Part shown: positions 1-9,300 of the stretch, piece by piece
Layout of the letters: each line of letters begins with the position of its first letter
How positions within the stretch are numbered: the stretch's first letter is position 1
From: Caulochytrium protostelioides
Lineage: Eukaryota > Chytridiomycota > Caulochytriomycetes > Caulochytriales > Caulochytriaceae
Length of the DNA stretch: 64,000 nucleotides
Reading direction: 5' to 3'
NCBI GenBank assembly: GCA_003615045.1
Contig: ML014147.1
Coordinates: 62,001 to 126,000 of the forward strand
The notes under the pieces: generated by a model
What the model was told of the DNA's origin: nothing
Seen by the model: the letters and a program-made list of their open reading frames with translations, nothing else
Databases searched by the model: none
Program-made: the position numbers and the translations under genes

Positions 1-105
1 TGGTCCGACGCCCTGTTGGCTGACTACCACCACGCCATGATGGAGACCCTGCAGCGCCCGCCGCCAGTCACCACCGCCTCAGTCGCCGCATCACCGTCCC
101 CATGA
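1..105 (+). CDS. 3' end of an unidentified protein-coding gene, cut by the window start
   Basis: Reading frame 1 is open from the first base and gives 34 residues, starting WSDALLADYHHAMMETLQRP, before a TGA at 103-105. The segment has an amphipathic helix-like start (LLADYHHAMMETLQ) followed by a Pro/Ser/Ala-rich tail, a common end for proteins in this genome. It faces the next gene tail to tail, with about 130 bases between the stops. The piece is too short to assign a family, and it could be chance open frame. The neighbouring window would settle it. Confidence 0.35.
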   Translation, partial: WSDALLADYHHAMMETLQRPPPVTTASVAASPSP

Positions 106-233
106 CGTCCCCGTGATATGCATCGCCAGCATCGCCAGAACTACATATTCCAGCTTGGTTGAGCGTGACTGGAGCACATCTATCCGGGACATCATGCGAA
201 TTTTTCGCGCGATGTTTCGTGAGTGCGTTTCGA

Positions 234-1643
234 CTACGGCAGCGACGCCAGCGCGTCGTCCTCGCCGTCGAGGACGGCTTGGAAGGCGCTAAGGAGCGCC
301 TTGGCGCGCCGCGCAGACGCGAGCGCGACGGTTGCGTCCTGGCCGCGGGTCTCGCATCCCTCGTCGGCACTCGCCGCCAGTTCTTGCAGAAACGCGACGA
401 CCGTCTGCGGCTGCCAGGACCGCGTCCAGCGCGCCCCCGCGGCCGTCCATACCGCGGGCAGCAGGCCCAGGTATGCCGCGCGGCGGGCGGCGTCATCGGC
501 GAGCGCCCCCACGCGGTCGTGTAGGGCTAACGTGCTGCGGGACCCGCCGCCGGACGCGCCGAACCCGGCGAGCGCAGTGACGCGCGTCGCCGTCACGGGG
601 CTCGGCAGGCTCGCGGCGACGCCGTTGCGGCACGCGCGCATCGCCGTCTCGCAGATGAGGCCCAGATCGTTCGTGTAGATGAGGCGCGCGCCGAGCGTGC
701 GCCACGGGGCCTCCGCCGCGGCGCCGGCGTCTCCGGAACGGGGCGCGATGTCGGGATGCACGAGCAGCCGCTCGACGGCATGCACGACCGCGGCCTCGGA
801 AGCCGGATCGGGTTCGGGCGCCCGCACCAGCAGAAACAGCAGCGTCTGCGCGAACGCCGCCGCGGGGCCAGGCGCGTCGCCCAGCGCCTCGATCAGCGGC
901 GACAGCGGTGGCGCCGCGCTGGGCGGTGCGCCGGCGTCCGAGACGCGGGGCGACGAGAAGGACCGCGTCGGCGCGGCGGCAGCGGCGGCGTCCCAGACTT
1001 CGCAGACGAGCCGCGCCACGTCGTCGACATAGCGTTCGTGGTCGCGGGACCGCGCGTAGGCGTGGATATGCGCAAGCACGCCGCGCCACACCGCTGCGGG
1101 GTACCAGCGGTCGAGGTCGTCGCGGGTATGCGTCTGCACGCGCAGCAGCTGCAGCAGCAGCAGACACGCGAGGTGTGAGGCCTCCGGCTGCCACTGGACG
1201 AGGCCCTGCACGAGGAAGGGCATCACGCGCTCGTCGCTCTCGAGCCGGCGATACACGTTGCGCCAGATCTTGCCCAGCTCATACTGCAGGCCCCAGCGGA
1301 TAAACTGGTCGGCCATGCCCTCCGGGTCGGTCGGAGGCATCGGCGCGCCGTCGCCGTCGCCGTCCGCGGGCGGCAGCGGCAGCGGCATCGCCATCAGCTC
1401 GTCGACATAGGTCTCGGACTGCGCGTGCATCAGCAGATGGTCGGCAATGACGTTCCAGTCGTCGAGGTCGCGGAGACAATCCGCGTGGCGCAACAGCGGC
1501 TCGACGATCCAGGCGGCGTCCGAGTCGCGCATGCTGCCTGGCCCGGCATCGATGAGGATGGCGGCGTCCACCACGTCGATCACGTGCTCGAGCCGCTCGA
1601 TGCCGTCGGGCTGGGCCCGCGCGGCGATAAAGTCGAGTGGCAT
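234..1643 (-). CDS. LDB17: SPIN90/Ldb17-family actin-patch regulator (putative)
   Basis: This 469-residue protein would act at cortical actin patches. The SPIN90/Ldb17 family binds Arp2/3 complex and helps nucleate linear filaments during endocytosis. The call rests on overall architecture: an all-helical armadillo-like protein of the usual Ldb17 length. Its central-to-C-terminal core carries the family-like stretch LIYTNDLGLICETAMR (roughly residues 325-340), preceded by leucine-rich helices such as ACLLLLQLLRVQ. A disordered Ser/Pro loop interrupts the core around residues 225-255. The start chosen is the ATG at 1643 (MPLDFIAAR). The frame stays open upstream to a GTG at 1691 but has no earlier ATG. 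It is convergent with the gene fragment at 1-105. The family assignment is from memory of the motif and moderately sure; another helical-repeat protein is possible. Confidence 0.55.
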   Translation of the reverse strand: MPLDFIAARAQPDGIERLEHVIDVVDAAILIDAGPGSMRDSDAAWIVEPLLRHADCLRDLDDWNVIADHLLMHAQSETYVDELMAMPLPLPPADGDGDGAPMPPTDPEGMADQFIRWGLQYELGKIWRNVYRRLESDERVMPFLVQGLVQWQPEASHLACLLLLQLLRVQTHTRDDLDRWYPAAVWRGVLAHIHAYARSRDHERYVDDVARLVCEVWDAAAAAAPTRSFSSPRVSDAGAPPSAAPPLSPLIEALGDAPGPAAAFAQTLLFLLVRAPEPDPASEAAVVHAVERLLVHPDIAPRSGDAGAAAEAPWRTLGARLIYTNDLGLICETAMRACRNGVAASLPSPVTATRVTALAGFGASGGGSRSTLALHDRVGALADDAARRAAYLGLLPAVWTAAGARWTRSWQPQTVVAFLQELAASADEGCETRGQDATVALASARRAKALLSAFQAVLDGEDDALASLP

Positions 1644-2646
1644 GGCGCTACTCAGCGGACGCTGCTGGACGCTGAACGAGACGGAGATCACGGGAGTTCC
1701 ACGTAGTCACCATGAAGATGGAAAGAAGAATCAGTCGCGACTGGAGACGCACGTCGACGGGCGGGATGCCGTCAATGCGGGCGGAAGGGTGGGGGAGATG
1801 CCAGGTGGGATGCAGCGTGGGATGCAGCGTGCTCGATGAGGTATCCGATGGGAGCAGGGCGTCAACACGTTTGCATGTCCGTATGAGGGTATGAGGTACT
1901 CGGAAGGGCATCAAGGTGACGGGCAGGTGCTGGGGGGGACGGGGCGACGCCGATCTGACGCCCATGCTCACACCACCGGCAGCGTCATGCAGAAGGGCGG
2001 ACCGCCAGGAACGGCAGTGCAGGCGGAGCGGATGATCAGTGCGGCTCGTTTCATTTATGCTCTCAGAGACATTCATACGTCTCGCCTGGATCTGAAGCAA
2101 TGCTTGTGTCATTGGTGACGTGCGTCGATCCCTCGTCGCTCTTATGCCCTCAATGGAGCCGAGGCTGCCGTGCTCGCGCACCGCCCCGCCCTATCAAGGG
2201 GACGGCCAGGAAGGCCATCAAGGGATTCTCGAACGAGCTCGACCGGCACGGCGCGGCTTGAGTGGAGAGGGGACGGAGGCCGAGGCGGGACCCCGGTGGC
2301 GGCGCCGCCAGAACGCCACCTTTCCAGCCCTCTGAGACGGCGACCGCCGTGGGCGGCATCTGGCGGCCATCCATCCGCCCTCGACATATCGCCGTCGCCG
2401 TCGCCGTCGCGGCCGTGCGCCACCCCATCAATTCAGCTGCCGGCGCTCCGCTCGGGTCGGCCCGGTCGAGCCGAACCCGCAGGGCGCGTCCGCAGGTCGC
2501 CGGTCGCGGCGGTCGATCGCCCACTCACGTGAGTCCCGCGCGGATGATGGGTGAGACGGGGTGAGTGAACGCGACGCCATGGATCACCTCGGCCCGGTCA
2601 TTCAGGGTCCCCTCGGGTTGAACCGATAGGCTGCACCCCCTCTTCC
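1644..2646. other. Intergenic region between divergent LDB17-like and MED11 genes
   Basis: No convincing gene is present. Open frames on both strands here are rich in Arg/Pro/Ser and have no recognisable domain. A direct repeat GGGATGCAGCGT occurs twice in a row near 1808-1831. The stretch presumably carries the two divergent promoters. Confidence 0.5.
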
Positions 2647-2756
2647 CTTCCAAGCTTCCAAGCTGCCAAGCGGCCAGGCTCTCAAGCTTCCAAGCTTCCA
2701 GGCTTCCAAGCTTCCAGGCTTCCAAGCTTCCAAGCTTCCAGGCTTCCAGGCTTCCA
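2647..2756. repeat. Octamer minisatellite, CTTCCAAG/CTTCCAGG type
   Basis: About 110 bases consist of degenerate 8-base units (AGCTTCCA and GGCTTCCA alternating). The array ends about 100 bases before the MED11 start codon. The unit contains AAGCTT repeatedly. It lies in the likely promoter or 5' UTR of MED11. Confidence 0.85.
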
Positions 2757-2861
2757 TGGGATCGCTCGCCCGTTTGATCAGAATTCTCTGATTTGGTTTT
2801 CTTTCAGCTTATCGGTATTCTTTTTTTCATTCACGAGCGTGCCCGACGCGTGGACGTCAAC

Positions 2862-3323
2862 ATGACCACGGGGGCTGAACAGCTCGAGCCGCCTCAGCAG
2901 CCCGAGCAACCGAATGGGGCCGCGACGACGCTGACAGCGCAGCAGGTGCACGAGCACGAGCGGCTGCTCCAGCAGGTGTACGGCATCGAGCAACGCATCG
3001 GCGTGCTGCTGAAAGTCGCCGCGCAGACGATCGAGCAGACTACCTCGGAGGCTCTGACCGAGCACGCCCTTCAGGCGCTGCAGAAATCGACGGTCACCTA
3101 TGTCGAGATTCTGATGGAGATCCAAGCGGGGCTGCGGGTGATTATTCGTGAGCTCGTCCAGTCGAACATCCTCACGATGGCCGGCACGTCGCTGCCCTAT
3201 CGCGGCTCGCTCGCGAGTCTCGAGAAGCAGCACGAGATTGCCAACAGCGTGCATGCGATGGCCCAGCGCCGCGTCGCTGCCATCATGCGTCAAATTGAAA
3301 CCGTCACGGCCGACCAGTCCTGA
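2862..3323 (+). CDS. MED11: Mediator complex subunit 11 (Med11-like)
   Basis: This 153-residue helical protein resembles Med11, a head-module Mediator subunit that pairs with Med22 and links RNA polymerase II and TFIIH to activators. After a disordered start (residues 1-25), the first helix HERLLQQVYGIEQRIGVLLK matches the family's opening pattern of an alternating Leu/Ile helix with IE.RIG. A second helix (YVEILMEIQAGLRVIIRELV) leads to the family-like loop SLPYRGSLASLEKQHEIAN and a third helix. The length fits fungal Med11. The ATG at 2862 was chosen because the open frame upstream (from 2793) encodes a chance hydrophobic run. A TTTTCTTTCAG at about 2795-2812 could also be a 3' splice site in the 5' UTR. 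Med22 or another short helical protein is the main alternative. Confidence 0.6.
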   Translation: MTTGAEQLEPPQQPEQPNGAATTLTAQQVHEHERLLQQVYGIEQRIGVLLKVAAQTIEQTTSEALTEHALQALQKSTVTYVEILMEIQAGLRVIIRELVQSNILTMAGTSLPYRGSLASLEKQHEIANSVHAMAQRRVAAIMRQIETVTADQS

Positions 3324-3741
3324 TTCAAACGACGGTGTGCATGCGAGAGCAGCCCCTTCCAATGCAGAGTGCCACCAATGGCATACGCCGCCACCAGCTG
3401 CGACAACACCTCCGCGCCAAATGCATGGCATAATGAGGTCTTTCCAGCATTTTTTTCCTGCACTAAGTGGTGTCGTGGTCCATGCTATCTTCTCGTCGCC
3501 AACCGATCTGCAGAAAATGGTGCCCTTCCCGGCCAGCAAAAGCGACAAATTTATGATCGGTTTCATCGAGCCATTACCGCGTTGTCTCGCAATATTGCGT
3601 GGCCATTGCACGATAAATGAAACGGTGTCGGAGAGCAACGGCGTGTTACCCTATTGCCGCCTTGTGAGACTCTGTATGCGTGACCCAGGCATGCCCCAGG
3701 CCATTCGTTTTTCCTGCCCGTGCCATCGGCGACATCGGACA

Positions 3742-3747
3742 TATAAA
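3742..3747 (+). promoter_or_regulatory. TATA box of the secreted CBM19-like gene
   Basis: A TATAAA in the context ACATATAAACTAGG lies about 240 bases before the start codon at 3988. A pyrimidine-rich 5' UTR follows. TATA elements are rare in this window; the clearest other one also precedes a secreted-protein gene (12404). Confidence 0.6.
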
Positions 3748-3987
3748 CTAGGTCCGTGCATCTCGGATCTCAAAAGACTTGAAAGATGCTCTCTGGTCCC
3801 CAATGCCTTATCCTTGATACCATTCACTGCACTCAGCTCATCCTGTCCGCTGTTCTACGATCCGTTCTCTCTCCGTTCTCCATTTGTCCTTCTCACAGTC
3901 GACGACCGCACTCCCACGTGCTTCCCTTGCACAGCCATCTCACGTCGTCCCCTTCCCCACATCCGATCCTATCTGAAAGCTTTCATC

Positions 3988-4677
3988 ATGAAGGGTCTCT
4001 TTGCCCTCGTCCAGCTTTTGACGCTGGGCGCCGCGATCACCCAGGTCTCTGCGCTGCCGGCGAACAGCATAAGCCTCTCTTCCACGTCCTCGGCTAGCGC
4101 CGTCTCCCAGACGTCCACCACCGCCTTGGGCTCCAGTACGGTCAGCTCCAGCAGCTTGAAGCCGGCCTCCACAGTGAGTCCGTCAGGGAAGCCGGCCAGC
4201 AGTTATACCGTCAACCAGATCAAGGGCGCCGATTCGGGCCCCAGCGGTGGCGCTTGTCAGGACGGCACGGCGGTCTGTCTCGGGCTGCGGACGCTGCGCC
4301 AGTGCAAGACTGGCGCGTGGAGTACCAACGAATGTCCCTATGATCAAGTCTGTAAGGAAGTGCTGGGCGGAAAGGCCGCGAGCTGTGTAGACCAGTTCGA
4401 GGATCTGCCTCAGAACTTCCCGGCTGTGTTCGTATCGACGACGACAACGACCGGCACGGCATCCAAGTCGTCCCGTACGGCGTCCAGTAAGGCGTCCGGC
4501 ACGATCTCCGCCACAGGTACAGCGGCCAGTGCGGTGGACACCAAGGGCACGTCGAAGACCCAAACGAGCCTGAGCTCGCAGTCCAGCACCATTTCGGTTG
4601 CGGCGTCGACCCCGACCTCGTCTAGCGCCAAGACGGAAGCCACCGGAAGTTCCAAGAAAATGCGACTGTGGCTCTAG
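3988..4677 (+). CDS. Secreted Ser/Thr-rich protein with CBM19-like cysteine motif
   Basis: The protein has 229 residues and probably goes to the cell wall or medium. Residues 1-22 form a signal peptide (MKGLFALVQLLTLGAAITQV, then SALPA). A Ser/Thr-rich spacer follows (about 23-72). A six-cysteine module then spans about residues 85-136, with C..GT..C.......QC..G.W....CP...VC.....G..C spacing. This resembles family-19 chitin-binding modules found on fungal chitinases. The remaining part is a Ser/Thr-rich, probably O-mannosylated stalk ending in SSKKMRLWL. There is no catalytic domain and no clear GPI signal, so I infer a wall-bound lectin or structural protein. The frame is open far upstream (from 3148, overlapping MED11), but the signal peptide and the TATA box at 3742 support the ATG at 3988. 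Confidence 0.75.
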   Translation: MKGLFALVQLLTLGAAITQVSALPANSISLSSTSSASAVSQTSTTALGSSTVSSSSLKPASTVSPSGKPASSYTVNQIKGADSGPSGGACQDGTAVCLGLRTLRQCKTGAWSTNECPYDQVCKEVLGGKAASCVDQFEDLPQNFPAVFVSTTTTTGTASKSSRTASSKASGTISATGTAASAVDTKGTSKTQTSLSSQSSTISVAASTPTSSSAKTEATGSSKKMRLWL

Positions 4678-6398
4678 TGCGGGGGCCAAAGAAGAGGCGC
4701 CGATCGACTGCAAACCACGCCTTCGATGGCCCCGTCGGCAACGGCTGCTTCCGCTAGCTTTAAACGGATGAACCCCACCATTTGGATGACCGCACCACGG
4801 ATCCCATGGTCCGGGGATATCCACGTATCCGATGAAAACGGCATCCTCTGCCGTTTAATTTCGTCGATCCCATATTGTTTATTTATGTATTTTTTCTATC
4901 ACTACAGTAACGTTCAGGCCAACTCGATCGGGTCGATGTCAGAGGGATTCATAAACGTCCTGCGCGGATTAGCGCCTCCTATGGAAATGAGGCCTCTTCC
5001 ATCGCTTTCATCGCTGGTCATCGGCCATGGCGGCGGAAAATTGTTCGTCTCGAACCCTTCACGCGGGAATCGTCGGAACCATCGACGACCGATGGCCGAT
5101 GACCGATGATTGATAACCCATGACCGCTGCTTTCCACGCAGCGAGCAGCTTCATCCGCGCAACTCCTGCCTAGGATGCCGGGTCGCAGTCGCAAGTCGCC
5201 AGCGAGGTATGAAACACTGTGGTCTCAGGGCGTTCTGAGCAATCTAGAGCCCGTAACTTTCTATACCATGCCCCCCGCCGACCAGCGTCAATTTGCTTGC
5301 AGCTTACAGCTTCTTGGTTCTGGCGGCTCGATCTCAACACATGTCCTCAATGATCGTCATGTCGAGCTCGCTCGACTGACTGAGGGTATTCGCGGCCCGT
5401 ACTGGAGCGTGATGGGACACTCTGCCATGGATGGGATGCTCGAACCCCCTAAATGCATCAAAGTAGGCTTTGTAAATCTGGAAGACGACGCTCTCGTCAT
5501 GAGGGCATCCAATGAAAGGGCCACCCGGCGAGTCAACATGTAGGACAGCGCTTTATCGGTCCGCGAGCTGGTTCTTGAGCGTTGGCTGGCGATTAGTCGA
5601 AAGCTGCTGCGCCACCTGGCCTCCTGCGTTTCGCCAGCCTTGGCGCTCAGTCGAGGATGTGAGGGAGTGGGGCGGGGCGATGTGTGCTTGGAGGCCGGGC
5701 GGATGATCATGGACATTGTGGTCAAGTCCGCCGCACACCGAGCGTCCCTGGCATTCCATCGGCCGTCAAATGGATCGTCATCATGAACGGCTGCCTCCGG
5801 GAGAGTCGCAGCGCGGTGGGCTGGCGCCGAGTACAAAGTAGTTCTCGGATCCTAAAAGGTGCGCTCTCCAACCTCCGCATGCTGCCGACCGGGTGCACCA
5901 CATCCCTGTTGTCTTGCTCACACCCCGTGCCTCGACGCCGCTTTCCCTAACCGCCCGAGCTGCCTCGGCATCCCCGCCGCCGCGCGAACTCGACATTTTC
6001 TCTGAAGCCTGGCCCGACCTGCATGATCGAGCACCCCGATTTGAATTCATCCTTCTGACAAGACCCTGTCTCGCCTGACTCGCTGCGCCGCGTGACGGGC
6101 GCTAACTCCGACGATCGCCGACGTCTCGGATCCAGCCAGCATCTGCCATCCGCACGGCACGGATTTTCAGCCGCGGTTCGACTACTCACTAATCACACCT
6201 AGCGATTGAAAAGCAGCGCCCGGCGTTGCTGAGAGGCACACGCTTAATCCGGGACCGCCGCAAGGACCGCCGCGGTGAGAGCCGGCCGGAAGGGCCCGGC
6301 TCCTCGCTGGCAACGCTGACGCCGAGACCCTGTCAGGCGCCTGCCGTCAGCACGATTCAGCGGGATCGTGGCTGGCGGCGCAGCCGCCAGCGAGCGCC
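4678..6398. other. Less GC-rich gap without a clear gene; one doubtful small ORF at 5175-5543 (+)
   Basis: Base composition here is visibly more balanced than in the flanking genes, with runs such as TTTATTTATGTATTTTTTC near 4876. The 5175 ORF (122 residues, ATG start) has an unusually ordinary amino-acid composition and no domain I recognise. An overlapping antisense frame (5357-5836) is equally long, so neither is convincing. Short direct repeats of CGATGACC/CGATGGCC type lie near 5080-5115. The 3' part (about 6200-6398) returns to high GC and should hold the HAUS6 promoter. Confidence 0.4.
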
Positions 6399-9300
6399 AT
6401 GACGACGTATGCGACGGTGCTCTGCGATACGCTGCGGCTCGTCGCGTATGTGCCGCACAAAGGTGATGTCGAGCTGCTGGCCCAGCCCGATCTGGGGCAG
6501 TGGAGCACGGCCGCCAAGAACCACCTGCTGCACTGGCTCATAGTCCAGTATGACCCTTCCACCGCGCGGAGTCTTTTTGCGTCCTGCTGGCCCATCAAAG
6601 AGCCGTCACAGCTGCGCGATTTCCGCATCAAGTGCGTCCGCTACTTAGAACACCTGAAGCGCCAGGAGTTGCTGTTGAGCGATGTCCAGATCCGCGCCTC
6701 TTACTTTGACGATGCCCGCGGCATCCGCTTCGAGATCTGTCTCCTAGCGCTGGCCAATCTCGTCCTGATGAAACAAGTCGAGCAGGACATGCCCCAGCCG
6801 TCGCGATCCGATTCGATGAAGGACCCCCAGCGAGCAGATGAAATTGCCGAAGCCGACTTGGATGCCGTGACGCTTGCGCTACTCAGGACGGTACCGGACC
6901 CCGCCTTGGCCGCGGTGCACGTCCAGTCGCTGCAGTACCACACGCAGCTCCAGCAGGACCAGTTCATGGCGCATGTCCAGCGCCGCGCGGCTGCTGAGCG
7001 CGACTGGCAGGCGACCCACGACCATATTCTCGCGCTGCGTGAGATGGTCCATCGCGATGCATCAATGCCATCGTCGTTGCCGTTGTCGTTATCGTCACCC
7101 GCCCCGCAAGCGGCTGGTCAGTTTCCGTTGATCCGTGGTGCGAGTGTCGACGAAACCGTTTTGCGCGCGATGGGCATCGCTGTCCGCTCGTTGCACTGGT
7201 GGCGCCGCTCGGCGCTGCCGATCCTGGAGCACCGCCACGTGCTGCTCAGCGCCGCGGGGCCTGCGCCGCCGCTCAGCCGCCAGTCGCTGTTCGCCGCCAA
7301 AGCGCTGCCCAACACGGCGGTCGTCGCGTTTACGGGCCAGCTACTGCCTGTCCTCGCGGCACCCGGCCCGCTCGACCTCAATGCGTGCCACGACGCCTTG
7401 CTGAACGTCATGTACGAGGTCCTCGAGCCGCCCACGCCGGTCCTCGGCGCCACGTATGGCCATGCCCGCCGCGGCGCCACAGGGCCGCCGCCACCGGCGC
7501 GCGTCTGCTGGTGGGCGCCCGACCACCTCGACACGCTCACCCGTGACGAGCACGCCTTAATGGCCGTTCTGCGGTCGTTGCGTGAAGACATCACGTGCAT
7601 CCAGAATGATATCGCCGAGCACACTTCCGAGCTCGCGCAAACGATCCAGAACCACCCGTCGCGCCGCACGGGCCCAGGCGACGACGCGTGGTCGACCCTG
7701 CCGCTGCCTGAGGCCATGGTCATGGCGGCGCAGAACGCGGCATACGAGACGCCGCATCGTCGGCACAGTGCGCAGCGGCTCTCGGCTTCTTCGCGCGCCT
7801 CGTCCTCCTCACCTGCGTATGCGGCGTCGCCACGAAGCCGCTCGCCTGTCCAGTCTGCAGCGGTGATGGTGGCGGCGGCGGCGGTACCGCTCGCGCCCTT
7901 CGCAACCCCGACGGCCTTCCGTCGCTCTCGCCCCGTGCCGGCCACGCCCGACGCGGCCTCGCAGATCGCCGTCAAGATGCGGCGGCTCTCACCCATTGCG
8001 TCGCCGAACGCCTCCCGCGACGACGACGTGGATGCGACGGCGCTCGAACCTGATGCGTGCCCGACGCGCGATTCAATGGAACCGGTGGCGCCCGACCCGT
8101 CACCCTCACGCGCGAGCCGCACCGGGGCTGCGGCCGCCACGAAGGCAAAGGCGAGAGACCGCTTCCGCGCTGAATGGACGGCGCCCATGGGAGACGACAC
8201 CGCCGCTGCCGCGGACCCTCTAGGCCTGCAGATGGGTCCGTCGTCCGAACCGTCGTGGCAGCCCGCATTCGAAGATGCCGTGGGAAGCCCCATCGCGCTC
8301 GCGGCGGAACCGTCCTTGGACCACGAAGCGCCGCCGGCGCTCGCGCCCCTCACGCCCTATGGCCCCGCTACCTTCGCAGGCGCCACGCAGCAGGAAGAGA
8401 GCCCGGCGTTGCCCGACCCGCCGCGCCGCCGCCACCGCCGCGTGGAGCACACGCCGCTCGGCGCCGCCAATGACGTCTTTACGGTCGCAGCGTTGAACCC
8501 CCATGACACCAGCAGCAGGCCGCGACGGCCCCCGTCGCCGTCGCCGTGGTCGCCGCTTTCGCGCGGTGCTCGCGGTGATCCCTCTCGCGGCGCGCGTCCC
8601 CTCGCGCCCGGTGCGGTCTCGGATGCCGGGCCGCAGGATCGTACGACCCTCGAAGTGCGCGATGGCCGCCAGCCGACGGTGAGCGCCGCTGCCGCCCTTG
8701 ACCATAGCCACGCCGTGCGGGCGGCCGCCATGACGACGCCGCCGGCCAGCAAGGCCGGCGCCGCCGGATCTTCGCGGTATCCCGCGTCGGCCACAACGAC
8801 GACGCCGATTGAAGACGAGCACAGTCCGTTCGGCCCGACCCAAGTCGAGCGTGACGCCCGACGCCACCGGCTCGCCGCCTCGCCCCCTGCCGTGCGGACG
8901 CCCACGAGCCGGCCGCCCGTCCCGACGGACCGCGACCCGCCGGCGTCGACGCCGCCGCCGCCGCCGCCGGCACCGTGGTCGCCGCGCCGCCCCGGCCAGC
9001 GGCCCCCGCCTGTGGTGCACACGCCCATCGACGATCCCGACGACCTCTTTGCCGCCGCACGGCGCAGCAAACCCGCGCACACGCCGTTCGACGACGCGAC
9101 GCCGACGAAGCTCTCGGACAGCCCGCTTCAAGAACGCCGTCCGCGGCGCCTGCGGTCGCCAACGCCGCGGCGCGCGCCGCACGGGGGCGAGATCCTCATG
9201 TCCTCGTGGCGGGCCGGCGGGCCGGCGTCCCGCCCCCCACCCTCGTTGCACGAACCCCCGGCCTACGCCGTCTCGCGGTCACCGCCGAGTCGCCGCGCCC

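Noticed and set aside
1648-2181. 177-codon - strand frame upstream of LDB17
   Set aside because: Overlaps the LDB17 start in another frame and has no recognisable feature.
3148-3987. Upstream extension of the CBM19-like ORF overlapping MED11
   Set aside because: A signal peptide and TATA box place the true start at 3988; the extension overlaps MED11 in another frame.
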